In this document: in pieces, positions 1 through 6,060 of the stretch
Numbering within the stretch: the stretch's first letter is position 1
How the letters are laid out: every line of letters starts with the position of its first letter
Assembly: GCA_030604545.1 (NCBI GenBank)
Contig: JAUVVS010000056.1
Span: 1 to 8,615 of the forward strand
Source of the DNA: Deltaproteobacteria bacterium
Lineage (GTDB): Bacteria; Desulfobacterota; Desulfobacteria; Desulfobacterales; JAUVVS01
Reading direction: 5' to 3'
Length of the DNA stretch: 8,615 bases
Notes under the pieces: generated by a model
Told to the model about the DNA's origin: nothing
Seen by the model: only the letters and a program-made list of their open reading frames with translations
Database searches by the model: none
Position numbers and translations under genes: made by a program

Positions 1-157
1 ATGATGGTCTCGTAAAAAGTAGAAAATCGTCTTTTTACTTGGTTTTAAGTTTTAGGTGTTAGGTTTTAAGTGCCTAATTTAAATACTAAAAAATATCTTA
101 AACCTTAACACTTTAAACCTAAAACTTGATGAATTCGACTTTTTACGAATTCATCAA
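1..157. repeat. Nested imperfect inverted-repeat element
   Basis: Three levels of dyad symmetry share this segment. The ends (1-20 and 138-157) match as inverted repeats at about 16 of 20 positions. Inside, AAGTTTTAGG at 47-56 is perfectly complementary to 118-127, and weaker complementarity continues inwards (57-70 against 97-110). At the left edge GTAAAAAG (12-19) pairs with CTTTTTAC (31-38), and at the right edge the 126-157 hairpin is complete. It looks like a small non-coding palindromic element. The window begins at its left edge, so its true boundary is unknown. Confidence 0.5.
126..157. repeat. GAATTC-core hairpin repeat, copy 1
   Basis: A perfect 12-bp stem, TTGATGAATTCG at 126-137 and its complement at 146-157, encloses an 8-nt loop. 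The reverse complement of the whole 32-nt unit matches the unit at 8301-8332 (between clpA and aat) at 30 of 32 positions, so this is a dispersed repeat and not a chance palindrome. The function is unknown. Possible roles are a REP-like or MITE-like element or an RNA hairpin. Confidence 0.8.
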
Positions 158-190
158 TAAATGTATTGCGAAAGATCGAGAGGCTAACCC

Positions 191-219
191 TGAACGGTGA
201 ACTCTGAACCTATGAACGC
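191..219. repeat. Four spaced TGAAC motifs
   Basis: TGAAC occurs at 191, 198, 205 and 213, spaced 7, 7 and 8 bp apart. This is a short degenerate tandem repeat with no evident coding role. It could be a cluster of binding sites or a decayed simple repeat. Confidence 0.5.
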
Positions 220-318
220 CTATATTTTTCCCAAGTTTCTTTGTGTTTTCTTGACAATCAATTTTATTTAGAATAAGAATGCTGTGATTTTTTAATTTAG
301 TGCCAGATTGCTAGTTGG

Positions 319-362
319 TCATTCAATGGGAATTCAGTAGAAATTCAATGGAAATTCGATAG
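319..362. repeat. Four degenerate 11-bp tandem units
   Basis: The units at 319-329, 330-340, 341-351 and 352-362 share the pattern NNATTCNRTRG (for example AAATTCAATGG and AAATTCGATAG). The 11-bp period is close to one helical turn of DNA. The array runs directly into the hairpin at 364-391, which carries the same ATTC core. Confidence 0.55.
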
Positions 363-363
363 T

Positions 364-391
364 GATGAATTCGCCAAAAATCGAATTCATT
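364..391. repeat. GAATTC-core hairpin repeat, copy 2 (diverged)
   Basis: ATGAATTCG at 365-373 pairs perfectly with 382-390, and one further G-T pair is possible at 364/391. The 8-nt loop has the same length as in the copies at 126-157 and 8301-8332, but its sequence differs. This supports a shared family in which stem sequence and loop length are kept. It is followed at once by a second hairpin at 391-405. Confidence 0.65.
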
Positions 392-405
392 CCCGCCTTG
401 CGGGA
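391..405. repeat. Small GC-rich hairpin
   Basis: TCCCGC (391-396) pairs with GCGGGA (400-405) across a 3-nt loop. The following bases are T-containing (TTTGGTGTTT) but not a run of T, so it is a poor intrinsic terminator. It could weakly terminate transcription entering from upstream, or be one more part of the repeat patchwork. Confidence 0.4.
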
Positions 406-487
406 TTTGGTGTTTAGTATTTTGTGCTTTGTTTGAAATATATGCGGATATACTAGTGCTCTGTTCCGAAAGTTATTTCCTTAAAAC

Positions 488-505
488 AGGCAATTTAAGT
501 TGCCT
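488..505. repeat. Short hairpin
   Basis: AGGCAA (488-493) pairs with TTGCCT (500-505) around a 6-nt loop. Only TTTAAATT follows, so it is a weak terminator candidate at best. Confidence 0.35.
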
Positions 506-526
506 TTAAATTGATATGGAATTTTT

Positions 527-609
527 TCGTAATCATAATCTTACTCATAATCGTAATCAAATAGGTCTAATGTTTAAGATTATGATTAAGATTATGATTA
601 AGATTAAGA
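527..609. repeat. TCNTAA hexamer-built inverted repeat, copy 1
   Basis: The left arm (527-559) is made of consecutive TCNTAA hexamers whose third base varies. The right arm (574-609) is the complementary series (TTAAGA, TTATGA and so on). The arms pair at about 26 of 33 positions. The left arm matches the reverse complement of the right arm of the second copy (2930-2962) at 31 of 33 positions, so these are two copies of one element in opposite orientation. Confidence 0.75.
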
Positions 610-685
610 GGTGCTTGAGGGTGTCATAACCAAACACTAAACACCAAATACAAAATACTCTCGTATAAAAGTATATTTAATTAAG

Positions 686-692
686 AAAGGAG
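686..692 (+). promoter_or_regulatory. Strong Shine-Dalgarno of folD
   Basis: AAAGGAG ends 7 nt before the folD ATG at 700, which is near-ideal spacing and fixes that start. It is the best ribosome-binding site in the window, and the M23 gene, clpS and aat lack anything similar. Confidence 0.9.
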
Positions 693-699
693 ATTCAAA

Positions 700-1608
700 A
701 TGTCAGCAAAGCTAATAAAAGGAACAGAAGTCCGCGAGGAGATTCTTGAAGAAATTTCAGCCGAAGTAGCCCAGATTAAAGAAAAACATGGTATTGTACC
801 AGGGCTTGTTACTATTTTGGTAGGCGAAAACCCTGCTTCCATATCCTACGTAACCCTAAAGATAAAAACCGCTAACCAGCTTGGCTTCAAAGAGATTCAG
901 GACAGCCAGTCGGAAGATATTTCTGAGGAAGATCTTCTGGCCCTTATTGATAAATATAACAAGGATGATTCAATCCATGGTATCCTTGTTCAGCTGCCGC
1001 TTCCAAAGCATATTAATGAAAAAAAAGTTCTAAATACCATAGATCCAGACAAGGATGTAGATGGATTTCACCCTGTAAATGTTGGACGCCTTATGATTGG
1101 AGGATCTGAAGTGAGGTTTCCCCCATGTACACCTGCAGGAATACAGGAATTGATAGTCCGTTCAGGTATTGATACAAGCGGAGCTGAAGTGGTTGTTGTA
1201 GGTCGTTCCAATATAGTGGGAAAACCAATAGCAAACATGATGCTTCAAAAAGCGGATGGTGCAAATTCAACCGTGACCGTCGTTCATACACGAACAAAAG
1301 ACTTGGCCTCGCATTGTAAACGCGCAGATATTCTGATCGTTGCAGCCGGTGTTCCGGATCTTGTAAAGCCTGAATGGATAAAACCTGGTGCATGTGTAAT
1401 TGATGTTGGAGTCAACAGGGTGGGAGAGAAAATCAGTGAAAAGACCGGAAAAAAGATTGCAATCTTAAAGGGTGACGTAGATTTTGATAAAGCAAAGGAG
1501 ATTGCAGGATTTATTACACCCGTACCAGGGGGCGTTGGTCCCATGACCATCACCATGCTTATGAAAAACACCCTTAAATCATTGAAGTTCAAATTAGGAA
1601 TTGCATAG
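700..1608 (+). CDS. folD: Bifunctional methylenetetrahydrofolate dehydrogenase / methenyltetrahydrofolate cyclohydrolase FolD
   Basis: This cytoplasmic enzyme interconverts 5,10-methylene-, 5,10-methenyl- and 10-formyl-tetrahydrofolate using NADP(H). It supplies one-carbon units for purines and formyl-Met-tRNA, and in many anaerobes it also serves C1 oxidation or acetyl-CoA (Wood-Ljungdahl) routes. The 302 residues are slightly longer than E. coli FolD (288). The N-terminal catalytic part has the YxxxK pair at Y50/K54 and VQLPLP near 97-102. KDVDGFHP at 118-125 supplies the conserved Asp (D121), and PCTPAG lies at 142-147. The Rossmann half has VVGRSNIVGKP at about 166-176, and the C-terminal signature PVPGGVGPMTI is at 274-284. 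The strong ribosome-binding site supports the start. The gene ends 263 bp before the next start, and a promoter lies in that gap, so it is probably its own transcription unit. All active-site residues I can check are present. Confidence 0.97.
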   Translation: MSAKLIKGTEVREEILEEISAEVAQIKEKHGIVPGLVTILVGENPASISYVTLKIKTANQLGFKEIQDSQSEDISEEDLLALIDKYNKDDSIHGILVQLPLPKHINEKKVLNTIDPDKDVDGFHPVNVGRLMIGGSEVRFPPCTPAGIQELIVRSGIDTSGAEVVVVGRSNIVGKPIANMMLQKADGANSTVTVVHTRTKDLASHCKRADILIVAAGVPDLVKPEWIKPGACVIDVGVNRVGEKISEKTGKKIAILKGDVDFDKAKEIAGFITPVPGGVGPMTITMLMKNTLKSLKFKLGIA

Positions 1609-1660
1609 AAATAGGTATTCGATACTAATGGGAAAATAGATTAATGGAGTAAAGAAAGTT

Positions 1661-1773
1661 TTAAGGCAAAGTGATGGATTTCCGTTTTTAAATAAATAAT
1701 AGTATTCACTACTTGACAGCCTCATATAATTTATGATATTATGATACGGAAATTTTGACTTTGCCTGCCTTAA
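1661..1773. repeat. Inverted repeat flanking the promoter of the M23 gene
   Basis: The outer octamer TTAAGGCA (1661-1668) is complementary to 1766-1773. Further in, GGCAAAGT (1665-1672) is complementary to 1758-1765, and ATTTCCG (1678-1684) to 1747-1753. The right arm has a 4-nt duplication (GGCA) relative to the left. The roughly 60 bp between the arms hold the TTGACA/TATTAT promoter. It could be an operator pair that loops, a cruciform, or the remnant of a miniature element. Confidence 0.5.
1713..1742 (+). promoter_or_regulatory. Sigma-70-type promoter for the M23 peptidase gene
   Basis: A perfect -35 TTGACA (1713-1718) is followed after 18 bp by TATTAT (1737-1742). TG sits one base before the -10 (1734-1735), giving an extended -10. 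Transcription would start near 1749 and leave about 130 nt of leader before the ATG at 1881. A weaker downstream pair (TTGACT 1755-1760, TAGAAT 1779-1784, 18-bp spacer) could be a second start. This is the best promoter match in the window. Confidence 0.65.
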
Positions 1774-1880
1774 TTATGTAGAATATTGATATAATTACTT
1801 AAACTGAAAATATCTCTGTCACAGCTAACTAACAATACTGTAAGATGTCGAATCCATAATGTAACGATTAGTTGAATTTT

Positions 1881-2807
1881 ATGCGAAAAAAAATCACTTT
1901 TTTTGTATTAAGCACTACAAGATCTTCAATTAAACAGGTTACTGTTTCTAAGGTATTTTTACGTATTTTAAGCCTTTTTCTTGTTTCGTGTCTGATATAT
2001 ATAGGGTTTATTATCTACGATTTCAATAATTTTCAACAAACTAAAGTAGATAGCAACAATTTTCAAAAGAAAATTTCATATCAACAAGAAGAGATCGCCG
2101 ACCAACGCAAGCAGATTCAAAAGTTTGCAAGCGAAATCAATATGCTAAAGTCAAAGCTGTTGATATTAAATGATTTTGAGAAAAAGATACGAATTGTTGC
2201 GAATATTGAAAAAACCGATAAAGAGGAGAGTCTTTTTGGTATTGGTGGTTCCAAACCTGAAGATCTTGATACAAAAGTTCAACTTACAAAAAAACATAAT
2301 AGCCTTGTTCGCGAAATGCACGGACAGGTTAAACAGCTTAGTCTGGCATCGACGAATCAGAAAGAAGGGTTTGAATCCCTCTTGAAATATCTTGAAGATC
2401 AACGGAACCTTCTGGCCTGTACTCCTACAATCCGACCGACGAAAGGCTGGATATCATCCAGATTTGGATACCGCATATCCCCATTTACCGGCAGGCGTGA
2501 GTTTCATAAAGGATTGGATATTGCTAATCATAAAGGGACACCCATTATCGCTCCGGCTGATGGTGTTGTTGCATTTATTGGGAAAAAAGGATTGCTTGGC
2601 AAAATGATCACGATTGATCACGGCCATGGAATGGTTACCCGCTACGGCCATATACAAAAGGCAATGAAAAAGCAAGGTGAGGCGGTGAAGAGATGGGACA
2701 CCATTGCGTTGATGGGTAATAGCGGACGAAGCACAGGTCCCCATGTCCATTATGAGGTTCTTCTTAACGGTGTTCAGGTAAATCCTGTCAGGTACATACT
2801 TAACTAA
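1881..2807 (+). CDS. Membrane-anchored M23 (LytM-type) peptidoglycan peptidase
   Basis: This is a likely zinc-dependent endopeptidase acting on peptidoglycan cross-links in the periplasm. Counting 308 residues from the ATG at 1881: a short basic cytoplasmic tail (1-23), one membrane helix at about 24-46, a charged Gln/Lys/Glu-rich probable coiled coil at about 55-105, a linker, and the M23 domain from about 189 to the end. All metal and catalytic residues are visible: H209 and D213 in HKGLD, H257 in RYGHI, and H288/H290 in HVHYE. It therefore looks active rather than a degenerate LytM activator of the EnvC/NlpD kind. An in-frame TTG at 1872 would add three residues. I prefer the ATG because MRKKITFF fits a membrane-protein start, although neither start has a clear Shine-Dalgarno. 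M23 genes next to secA are common in proteobacteria. The cleavage specificity cannot be read from the sequence. Confidence 0.9.
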   Translation: MRKKITFFVLSTTRSSIKQVTVSKVFLRILSLFLVSCLIYIGFIIYDFNNFQQTKVDSNNFQKKISYQQEEIADQRKQIQKFASEINMLKSKLLILNDFEKKIRIVANIEKTDKEESLFGIGGSKPEDLDTKVQLTKKHNSLVREMHGQVKQLSLASTNQKEGFESLLKYLEDQRNLLACTPTIRPTKGWISSRFGYRISPFTGRREFHKGLDIANHKGTPIIAPADGVVAFIGKKGLLGKMITIDHGHGMVTRYGHIQKAMKKQGEAVKRWDTIALMGNSGRSTGPHVHYEVLLNGVQVNPVRYILN

Positions 2808-2825
2808 ATCGTTTTAAATTCACAT

Positions 2826-2858
2826 TCTTTATTTTTCCCCCCTCTTCCTTCCCTCATC
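2826..2858. other. Polypyrimidine tract
   Basis: The stretch is almost entirely C and T on the + strand, with an A at 2831 and another at 2856, and contains a C6 run. A separate T8 run lies at 2874-2881. No GC-rich hairpin precedes the T run, so I do not call an intrinsic terminator for the M23 gene, although its transcription may end here by another route. Confidence 0.4.
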
Positions 2859-2893
2859 ATACTCTTAGAGACCTTTTTTTTACACACCCCTAC

Positions 2894-2962
2894 TCGTAAT
2901 CTTAATCGTAATCCTAATCATAATCAGCTTGATTACGATTAAGAGTAAGATTATAATTACGA
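2894..2962. repeat. TCNTAA hexamer-built inverted repeat, copy 2
   Basis: The arms 2894-2926 and 2930-2962 are complementary at 27 of 33 positions around a 3-nt turn (GCT), giving a long, nearly closed hairpin of variable TAATCN hexamers. The right arm is 31/33 identical to the reverse complement of 527-559 upstream of folD. The mismatches fall mostly at the variable base of each hexamer. The right arm also contains the promoter match described at 2929-2957. Confidence 0.8.
2929..2957 (+). promoter_or_regulatory. Candidate secA promoter inside the repeat element
   Basis: TTGATT (2929-2934, 4 of 6 consensus bases) and a perfect TATAAT (2952-2957) are separated by exactly 17 bp and point at secA. 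The predicted start near 2964 gives a leader of about 115 nt. Because the repeat is AT-rich and periodic, a chance match is possible. No better promoter is visible between the M23 gene and secA. Confidence 0.45.
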
Positions 2963-3078
2963 TAAGGGAATAATATGATCACTGAAAACGGATAACTTAA
3001 AATAAAAAGTGTAAACTAAAAATGTAGGATGCCTAAATTGTTTAATTTATATTTTGAATCAGGGGGATAAGTTTTTAA

Positions 3079-5610
3079 ATGGTATTTAATCTTTTAATGA
3101 AAGTTTTTGGTAGTAAAAACGAAAGGGAATTGAGAAAGCTTCAACCAGCCGTTGAGGCCATAAATAGCCTTGAGCAAAAAATGCATGCAATGAGCGACGA
3201 ACAGATTAAGGCTCAGAATCATTTATTTAAAGAAAGATTTGAAAAGGGTGAATCCCTTGAAGATATTCTCCCAGAAGCTTTTGCAACGGTAAGAGAAGCA
3301 TCGGTACGTACTCTCAATATGCGGCATTTTGATGTCCAGCTTATCGGCGGGATTGTTCTTCATCAGGGCAAGATTGCTGAAATGAAGACGGGTGAAGGGA
3401 AGACGCTGGCTGCTACTCTTCCTGCATATTTGAACGCAATACAAGGTAAGGGCGTGCATATTATTACGGTGAATGATTACCTTGCAAAACGTGACACAGA
3501 ATGGATGGGGAACATTTATAATTTCCTTGGCATTTCTGTTGGGACCATATTGCATGGCTTGGACGATGATGAGCGTAAAAAGGCATACGGTGCCGATATT
3601 GCATACGGAACAAATAATGAATTCGGCTTCGATTATTTAAGGGACAATATGAAGTTTTACAAAGACTCAATTGTCCAGGGTGAGCTTAACTTTGCTATTG
3701 TGGATGAGGTTGATAGTATATTAGTTGATGAAGCAAGAACCCCGCTAATAATTTCAGGCCCCGCTGAAAAATCGACCAACTTATACTATAAAGTTAATAG
3801 TATCATTCCAGACCTTGTCCGAGACAAAGATTTTACAATAGATGAAAAGGCGCACACGGCAGTGCTAACCGAGGGAGGGGTCGCAAAAGCTGAAAACATA
3901 TTAAAAGTCGATAATTTATACGATCCAAAATATATTGAACTTCTACACCATATCAATCAGGCCCTCAAAGCGCATACACTTTTCAAACGCGATGTTGACT
4001 ATATTGTCAAGAGTGGGAATGTTATAATCGTTGATGAATTTACCGGTCGCCTAATGCCTGGGCGACGTTACAGTGAGGGGTTACACCAGGCTCTTGAAGC
4101 TAAGGAAAATGTTAAGATAGAAAATGAAAACCAGACTCTTGCCACTATTACCTTTCAGAACTATTTTCGAATGTATAACAAGCTTGCCGGCATGACCGGT
4201 ACAGCCGATACCGAAGCAGCTGAATTCAAAAAAATATATGACCTTGACGTAATAGTTATTCCAACAGATCAACCCATGATCAGGAACGACAACCCGGATG
4301 TTATCTATAAGACTAAAAGAGAAAAATATGAAGCAGTTCTAAATGAGATAGAAGAATTGCATAAAAAAGGGCAACCTGTCTTGGTTGGAACAATTTCAAT
4401 TGATGTTTCAGAGAGTTTTAGTAAAAAACTGAAAAGGAGGGGCATCCAACATTCGGTGCTGAATGCAAAAAACCATCAAAAAGAGGCTGAAATTATTGCA
4501 ATGGCCGGCCAGGAAGGAGCTGTGACCATTTCTACAAATATGGCTGGTCGAGGTACCGACATTGTGCTTGGTGATGGCGTGACTGAAAGAGGGGGACTTC
4601 ACATAATAGGAACCGAAAGACATGAAAGCCGGCGAATCGATAATCAGCTTAGGGGCCGATCAGGCCGACAAGGTGATCTGGGATCATCCCGTTTCTATCT
4701 TGCCCTGGAGGACGACCTCCTGAGGATATTTGGAGGAGAAAGAATAACAGGGATTATGGAAAAACTGGGAATGGAAGAGGGTGAGCCCATTGAACACAAT
4801 CTGATAAGCAGGGCTATAGAAAATGCCCAGGGAAAAGTTGAAGGACACAATTTTGATATTAGAAAACAGCTTCTCGAATATGATGATGTTATGAACCAGC
4901 AAAGAGAGGTTATATATAGACAGCGCCGTGAAGCACTGGCTGGAAAAGATCTAAAAGAATCAATTGAGGATATGATCAGCGAAAAAGCTGAGGAGATCGC
5001 CGAATTTTTTGCCGATGAAAAAACCCTCCCTGAAGAATGGGATATAAAAGGGCTTAAGGAGGCGGTGTTCAAGCAATTTAATTTTCGTCCGAGTACCTTC
5101 GATAATGATACATTGGACGGGTTAACCAAAGACGGATTGGCCCGGCTGATTTCTGATTCTGCCAAAGAAGTATATAATGAAAAAGAGGGTATGATAGGAG
5201 CAGAAGAATTCAGGAATCTGGAACGTATTGTGATGCTTCAGACTGTTGACAATCTATGGAAGGACCACCTTCTTAGCATGGATCACTTAAAAGAGGGAAT
5301 AGGTCTCAGGGGCTATGCTCAACAGAACCCATTGATTGTTTATAAAAAAGAAGGTTTTGAAATGTTTCAGGATATGATCTCCAGAGTCAAAAAAGAGACT
5401 CTTGGGATTTTGTTCAGAATTCAGATTACCGAACCTGATAAGATCGATGATTTAAGGCAACCAAAGGAACAGAAACTCTTATTTTCCGGTGGAGATAATA
5501 CCGAAACAACAGGTAAAAAGCCTGTCAAAAGAACCGGGAAAAAGGTAGGTAGAAATGCCCCCTGCCCCTGCGGAAGCGGGAAAAAGTATAAGAAATGTTG
5601 TGGTAAATGA
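3079..5610 (+). CDS. secA: Protein translocase subunit SecA (preprotein-export ATPase)
   Basis: SecA is the ATP-driven motor that pushes unfolded preproteins through SecYEG at the inner membrane. The 843 residues (E. coli has 901) contain all expected parts. The N-terminal [16 protein letters not shown] aligns with the E. coli start, supporting the ATG at 3079. Walker A GEGKT is at 105-109, [14 protein letters not shown] at 178-191 and the DEVD Walker B at 209-212. The preprotein-binding region follows, with [17 protein letters not shown] at 318-334. Next are [13 protein letters not shown] (371-383), [13 protein letters not shown] (486-498) and [11 protein letters not shown] (523-533). The tail ends in a zinc motif with C829, C831, C840 and C841, the SecB/ribosome-binding type of C-terminus. 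A purine-rich AGGGGG (3061-3066) lies 12 nt before the start, somewhat far for a Shine-Dalgarno. No SecM-like arrest gene precedes it. The gene is intact and shows nothing abnormal. Confidence 0.98.
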   Translation: MVFNLLMKVFGSKNERELRKLQPAVEAINSLEQKMHAMSDEQIKAQNHLFKERFEKGESLEDILPEAFATVREASVRTLNMRHFDVQLIGGIVLHQGKIAEMKTGEGKTLAATLPAYLNAIQGKGVHIITVNDYLAKRDTEWMGNIYNFLGISVGTILHGLDDDERKKAYGADIAYGTNNEFGFDYLRDNMKFYKDSIVQGELNFAIVDEVDSILVDEARTPLIISGPAEKSTNLYYKVNSIIPDLVRDKDFTIDEKAHTAVLTEGGVAKAENILKVDNLYDPKYIELLHHINQALKAHTLFKRDVDYIVKSGNVIIVDEFTGRLMPGRRYSEGLHQALEAKENVKIENENQTLATITFQNYFRMYNKLAGMTGTADTEAAEFKKIYDLDVIVIPTDQPMIRNDNPDVIYKTKREKYEAVLNEIEELHKKGQPVLVGTISIDVSESFSKKLKRRGIQHSVLNAKNHQKEAEIIAMAGQEGAVTISTNMAGRGTDIVLGDGVTERGGLHIIGTERHESRRIDNQLRGRSGRQGDLGSSRFYLALEDDLLRIFGGERITGIMEKLGMEEGEPIEHNLISRAIENAQGKVEGHNFDIRKQLLEYDDVMNQQREVIYRQRREALAGKDLKESIEDMISEKAEEIAEFFADEKTLPEEWDIKGLKEAVFKQFNFRPSTFDNDTLDGLTKDGLARLISDSAKEVYNEKEGMIGAEEFRNLERIVMLQTVDNLWKDHLLSMDHLKEGIGLRGYAQQNPLIVYKKEGFEMFQDMISRVKKETLGILFRIQITEPDKIDDLRQPKEQKLLFSGGDNTETTGKKPVKRTGKKVGRNAPCPCGSGKKYKKCCGK

Positions 5611-5690
5611 GTTGCGGGTTTAAAATTTAATTGCATTTGAAGCGGCCATGTTTTCAAACAAAGAAATTGAGACTGACATTTGAATTAGGG

Positions 5691-5730
5691 TTGATTTTCA
5701 TTCAAATAAGCTTTACAATTATTATATGAT
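5691..5730 (+). promoter_or_regulatory. Candidate promoter(s) of the clpS-clpA(-aat) unit
   Basis: TTGATT (5691-5696), a 17-bp spacer and TACAAT (5714-5719) predict a start near 5726, only about 10 nt before the clpS ATG. An overlapping alternative, TTCAAA (5701-5706), 18 bp and TATGAT (5725-5730), would start transcription at about the ATG itself. Either would give a very short or absent leader, matching the lack of a Shine-Dalgarno. I cannot choose between them from the sequence. Confidence 0.45.
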
Positions 5731-5735
5731 ACCAA

Positions 5736-6056
5736 ATGACAATGAACGATATCAAAACTGAAACCAAAGAAAAAGTAAAATCGAAAACCCGAGATGAAGT
5801 TACCGAACCTCCTATGTATAAGGTATTGCTTCTTAATGATGATTATACCACAATGGAATTCGTTGTAGAAGTACTTATCTTTGTTTTTAATAAATCGACG
5901 GAAGAAGCAGTAAATATTATGCTGAATGTCCACAGAAAAGGGATTGGAATATGTGGTATTTATATATATGAAGTAGCAGAATCCAAGGTGGGGAAAGTTT
6001 ATGCTTTAGCCCGAGAAAACAATTTTCCTTTAAAATGCAGCATGGAGAAAGAGTAG
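5736..6056 (+). CDS. clpS: ATP-dependent Clp protease adaptor ClpS (N-recognin)
   Basis: ClpS is a small cytoplasmic adaptor that binds proteins with N-terminal Leu, Phe, Tyr or Trp and delivers them to ClpA(P). The 106 residues equal the E. coli length. After a Lys/Glu-rich flexible N-terminus (about 1-25) comes the ClpS fold. N34, D35, D36 and the gatekeeper M40 ([11 protein letters not shown]) and H66 ([11 protein letters not shown]) fall at the same numbers as in E. coli, so the N-degron pocket looks intact. EVAESKV (79-85) and YALAREN (89-95) match the ClpA-contacting part. The ATG at 5736 has no Shine-Dalgarno, and a second in-frame ATG at 5742 is possible. The stop is 4 nt before the clpA start, so the two genes are co-transcribed and probably translationally coupled. 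Confidence 0.96.
   Translation: MTMNDIKTETKEKVKSKTRDEVTEPPMYKVLLLNDDYTTMEFVVEVLIFVFNKSTEEAVNIMLNVHRKGIGICGIYIYEVAESKVGKVYALARENNFPLKCSMEKE
6044..6047 (+). promoter_or_regulatory. Shine-Dalgarno of clpA within the end of clpS
   Basis: GGAG lies inside the last codons of clpS, 13 nt before the clpA ATG, with further purines between. The long spacing suggests that ribosomes finishing clpS help start clpA. Confidence 0.5.
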
Positions 6057-6060
6057 AACA

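Larger units (their letters stand above)
405..649. repeat. 14-bp perfect inverted repeat pair enclosing the hexamer element
   Basis: ATTTGGTGTTTAGT at 405-418 is the exact reverse complement of 636-649. The right arm extends into related A/C-rich sequence (629-657) and the left arm into its T/G-rich counterpart (to about 426). The arms flank 217 bp that include the 488-505 hairpin and the 527-609 hexamer inverted repeat. This may be the terminal repeats of a small composite element, or two independent copies of a dispersed motif. Confidence 0.5.
1..699. other. Gene-free, repeat-rich region upstream of folD
   Basis: I see no supportable coding region, tRNA or rRNA here on either strand. The stretch is AT-rich and made of short repeats listed separately: a nested dyad at 1-157, hairpins at 126-157 and 364-391, tandem short motifs near 191-219 and 319-362, a GC hairpin at 391-405, a small hairpin at 488-505, and a hexamer-built inverted repeat at 527-609. 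A consensus -35-like TTGACA occurs at 251-256, but no good -10 follows at normal spacing. A TATAAA at 664-669 lies close to folD but lacks a convincing -35. The folD promoter is therefore not identified. Confidence 0.7.

Noticed and set aside
251..280. Promoter with consensus -35 TTGACA
   Set aside because: The hexamers at 16-18 bp spacing match the -10 consensus poorly, and no gene starts for more than 400 bp.
1..699. CRISPR array
   Set aside because: The repeats are palindromic, degenerate and unevenly spaced, without regular unique spacers or cas genes nearby.
1872..1880. TTG start for the M23 peptidase
   Set aside because: It has no Shine-Dalgarno and adds only three residues; the ATG at 1881 gives a more typical membrane-protein start. 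Not fully excluded.
2861..2881. Intrinsic terminator after the M23 gene
   Set aside because: There is a T8 run, but the preceding CTCTTAGAG palindrome is too short to form a real terminator stem.
2808..3078. Possible SecM-like arrest peptide gene upstream of secA
   Set aside because: No open frame with a start, signal peptide and arrest-like C-terminus fits in this gap; it is filled by a pyrimidine tract and a palindromic repeat.
4695..5165. 156-residue open frame on the minus strand inside secA
   Set aside because: It lies fully antisense to the conserved central and C-terminal part of secA, its translation is Ser/Ile-rich low-complexity without a recognisable domain, and it is best explained as a frame shadow.
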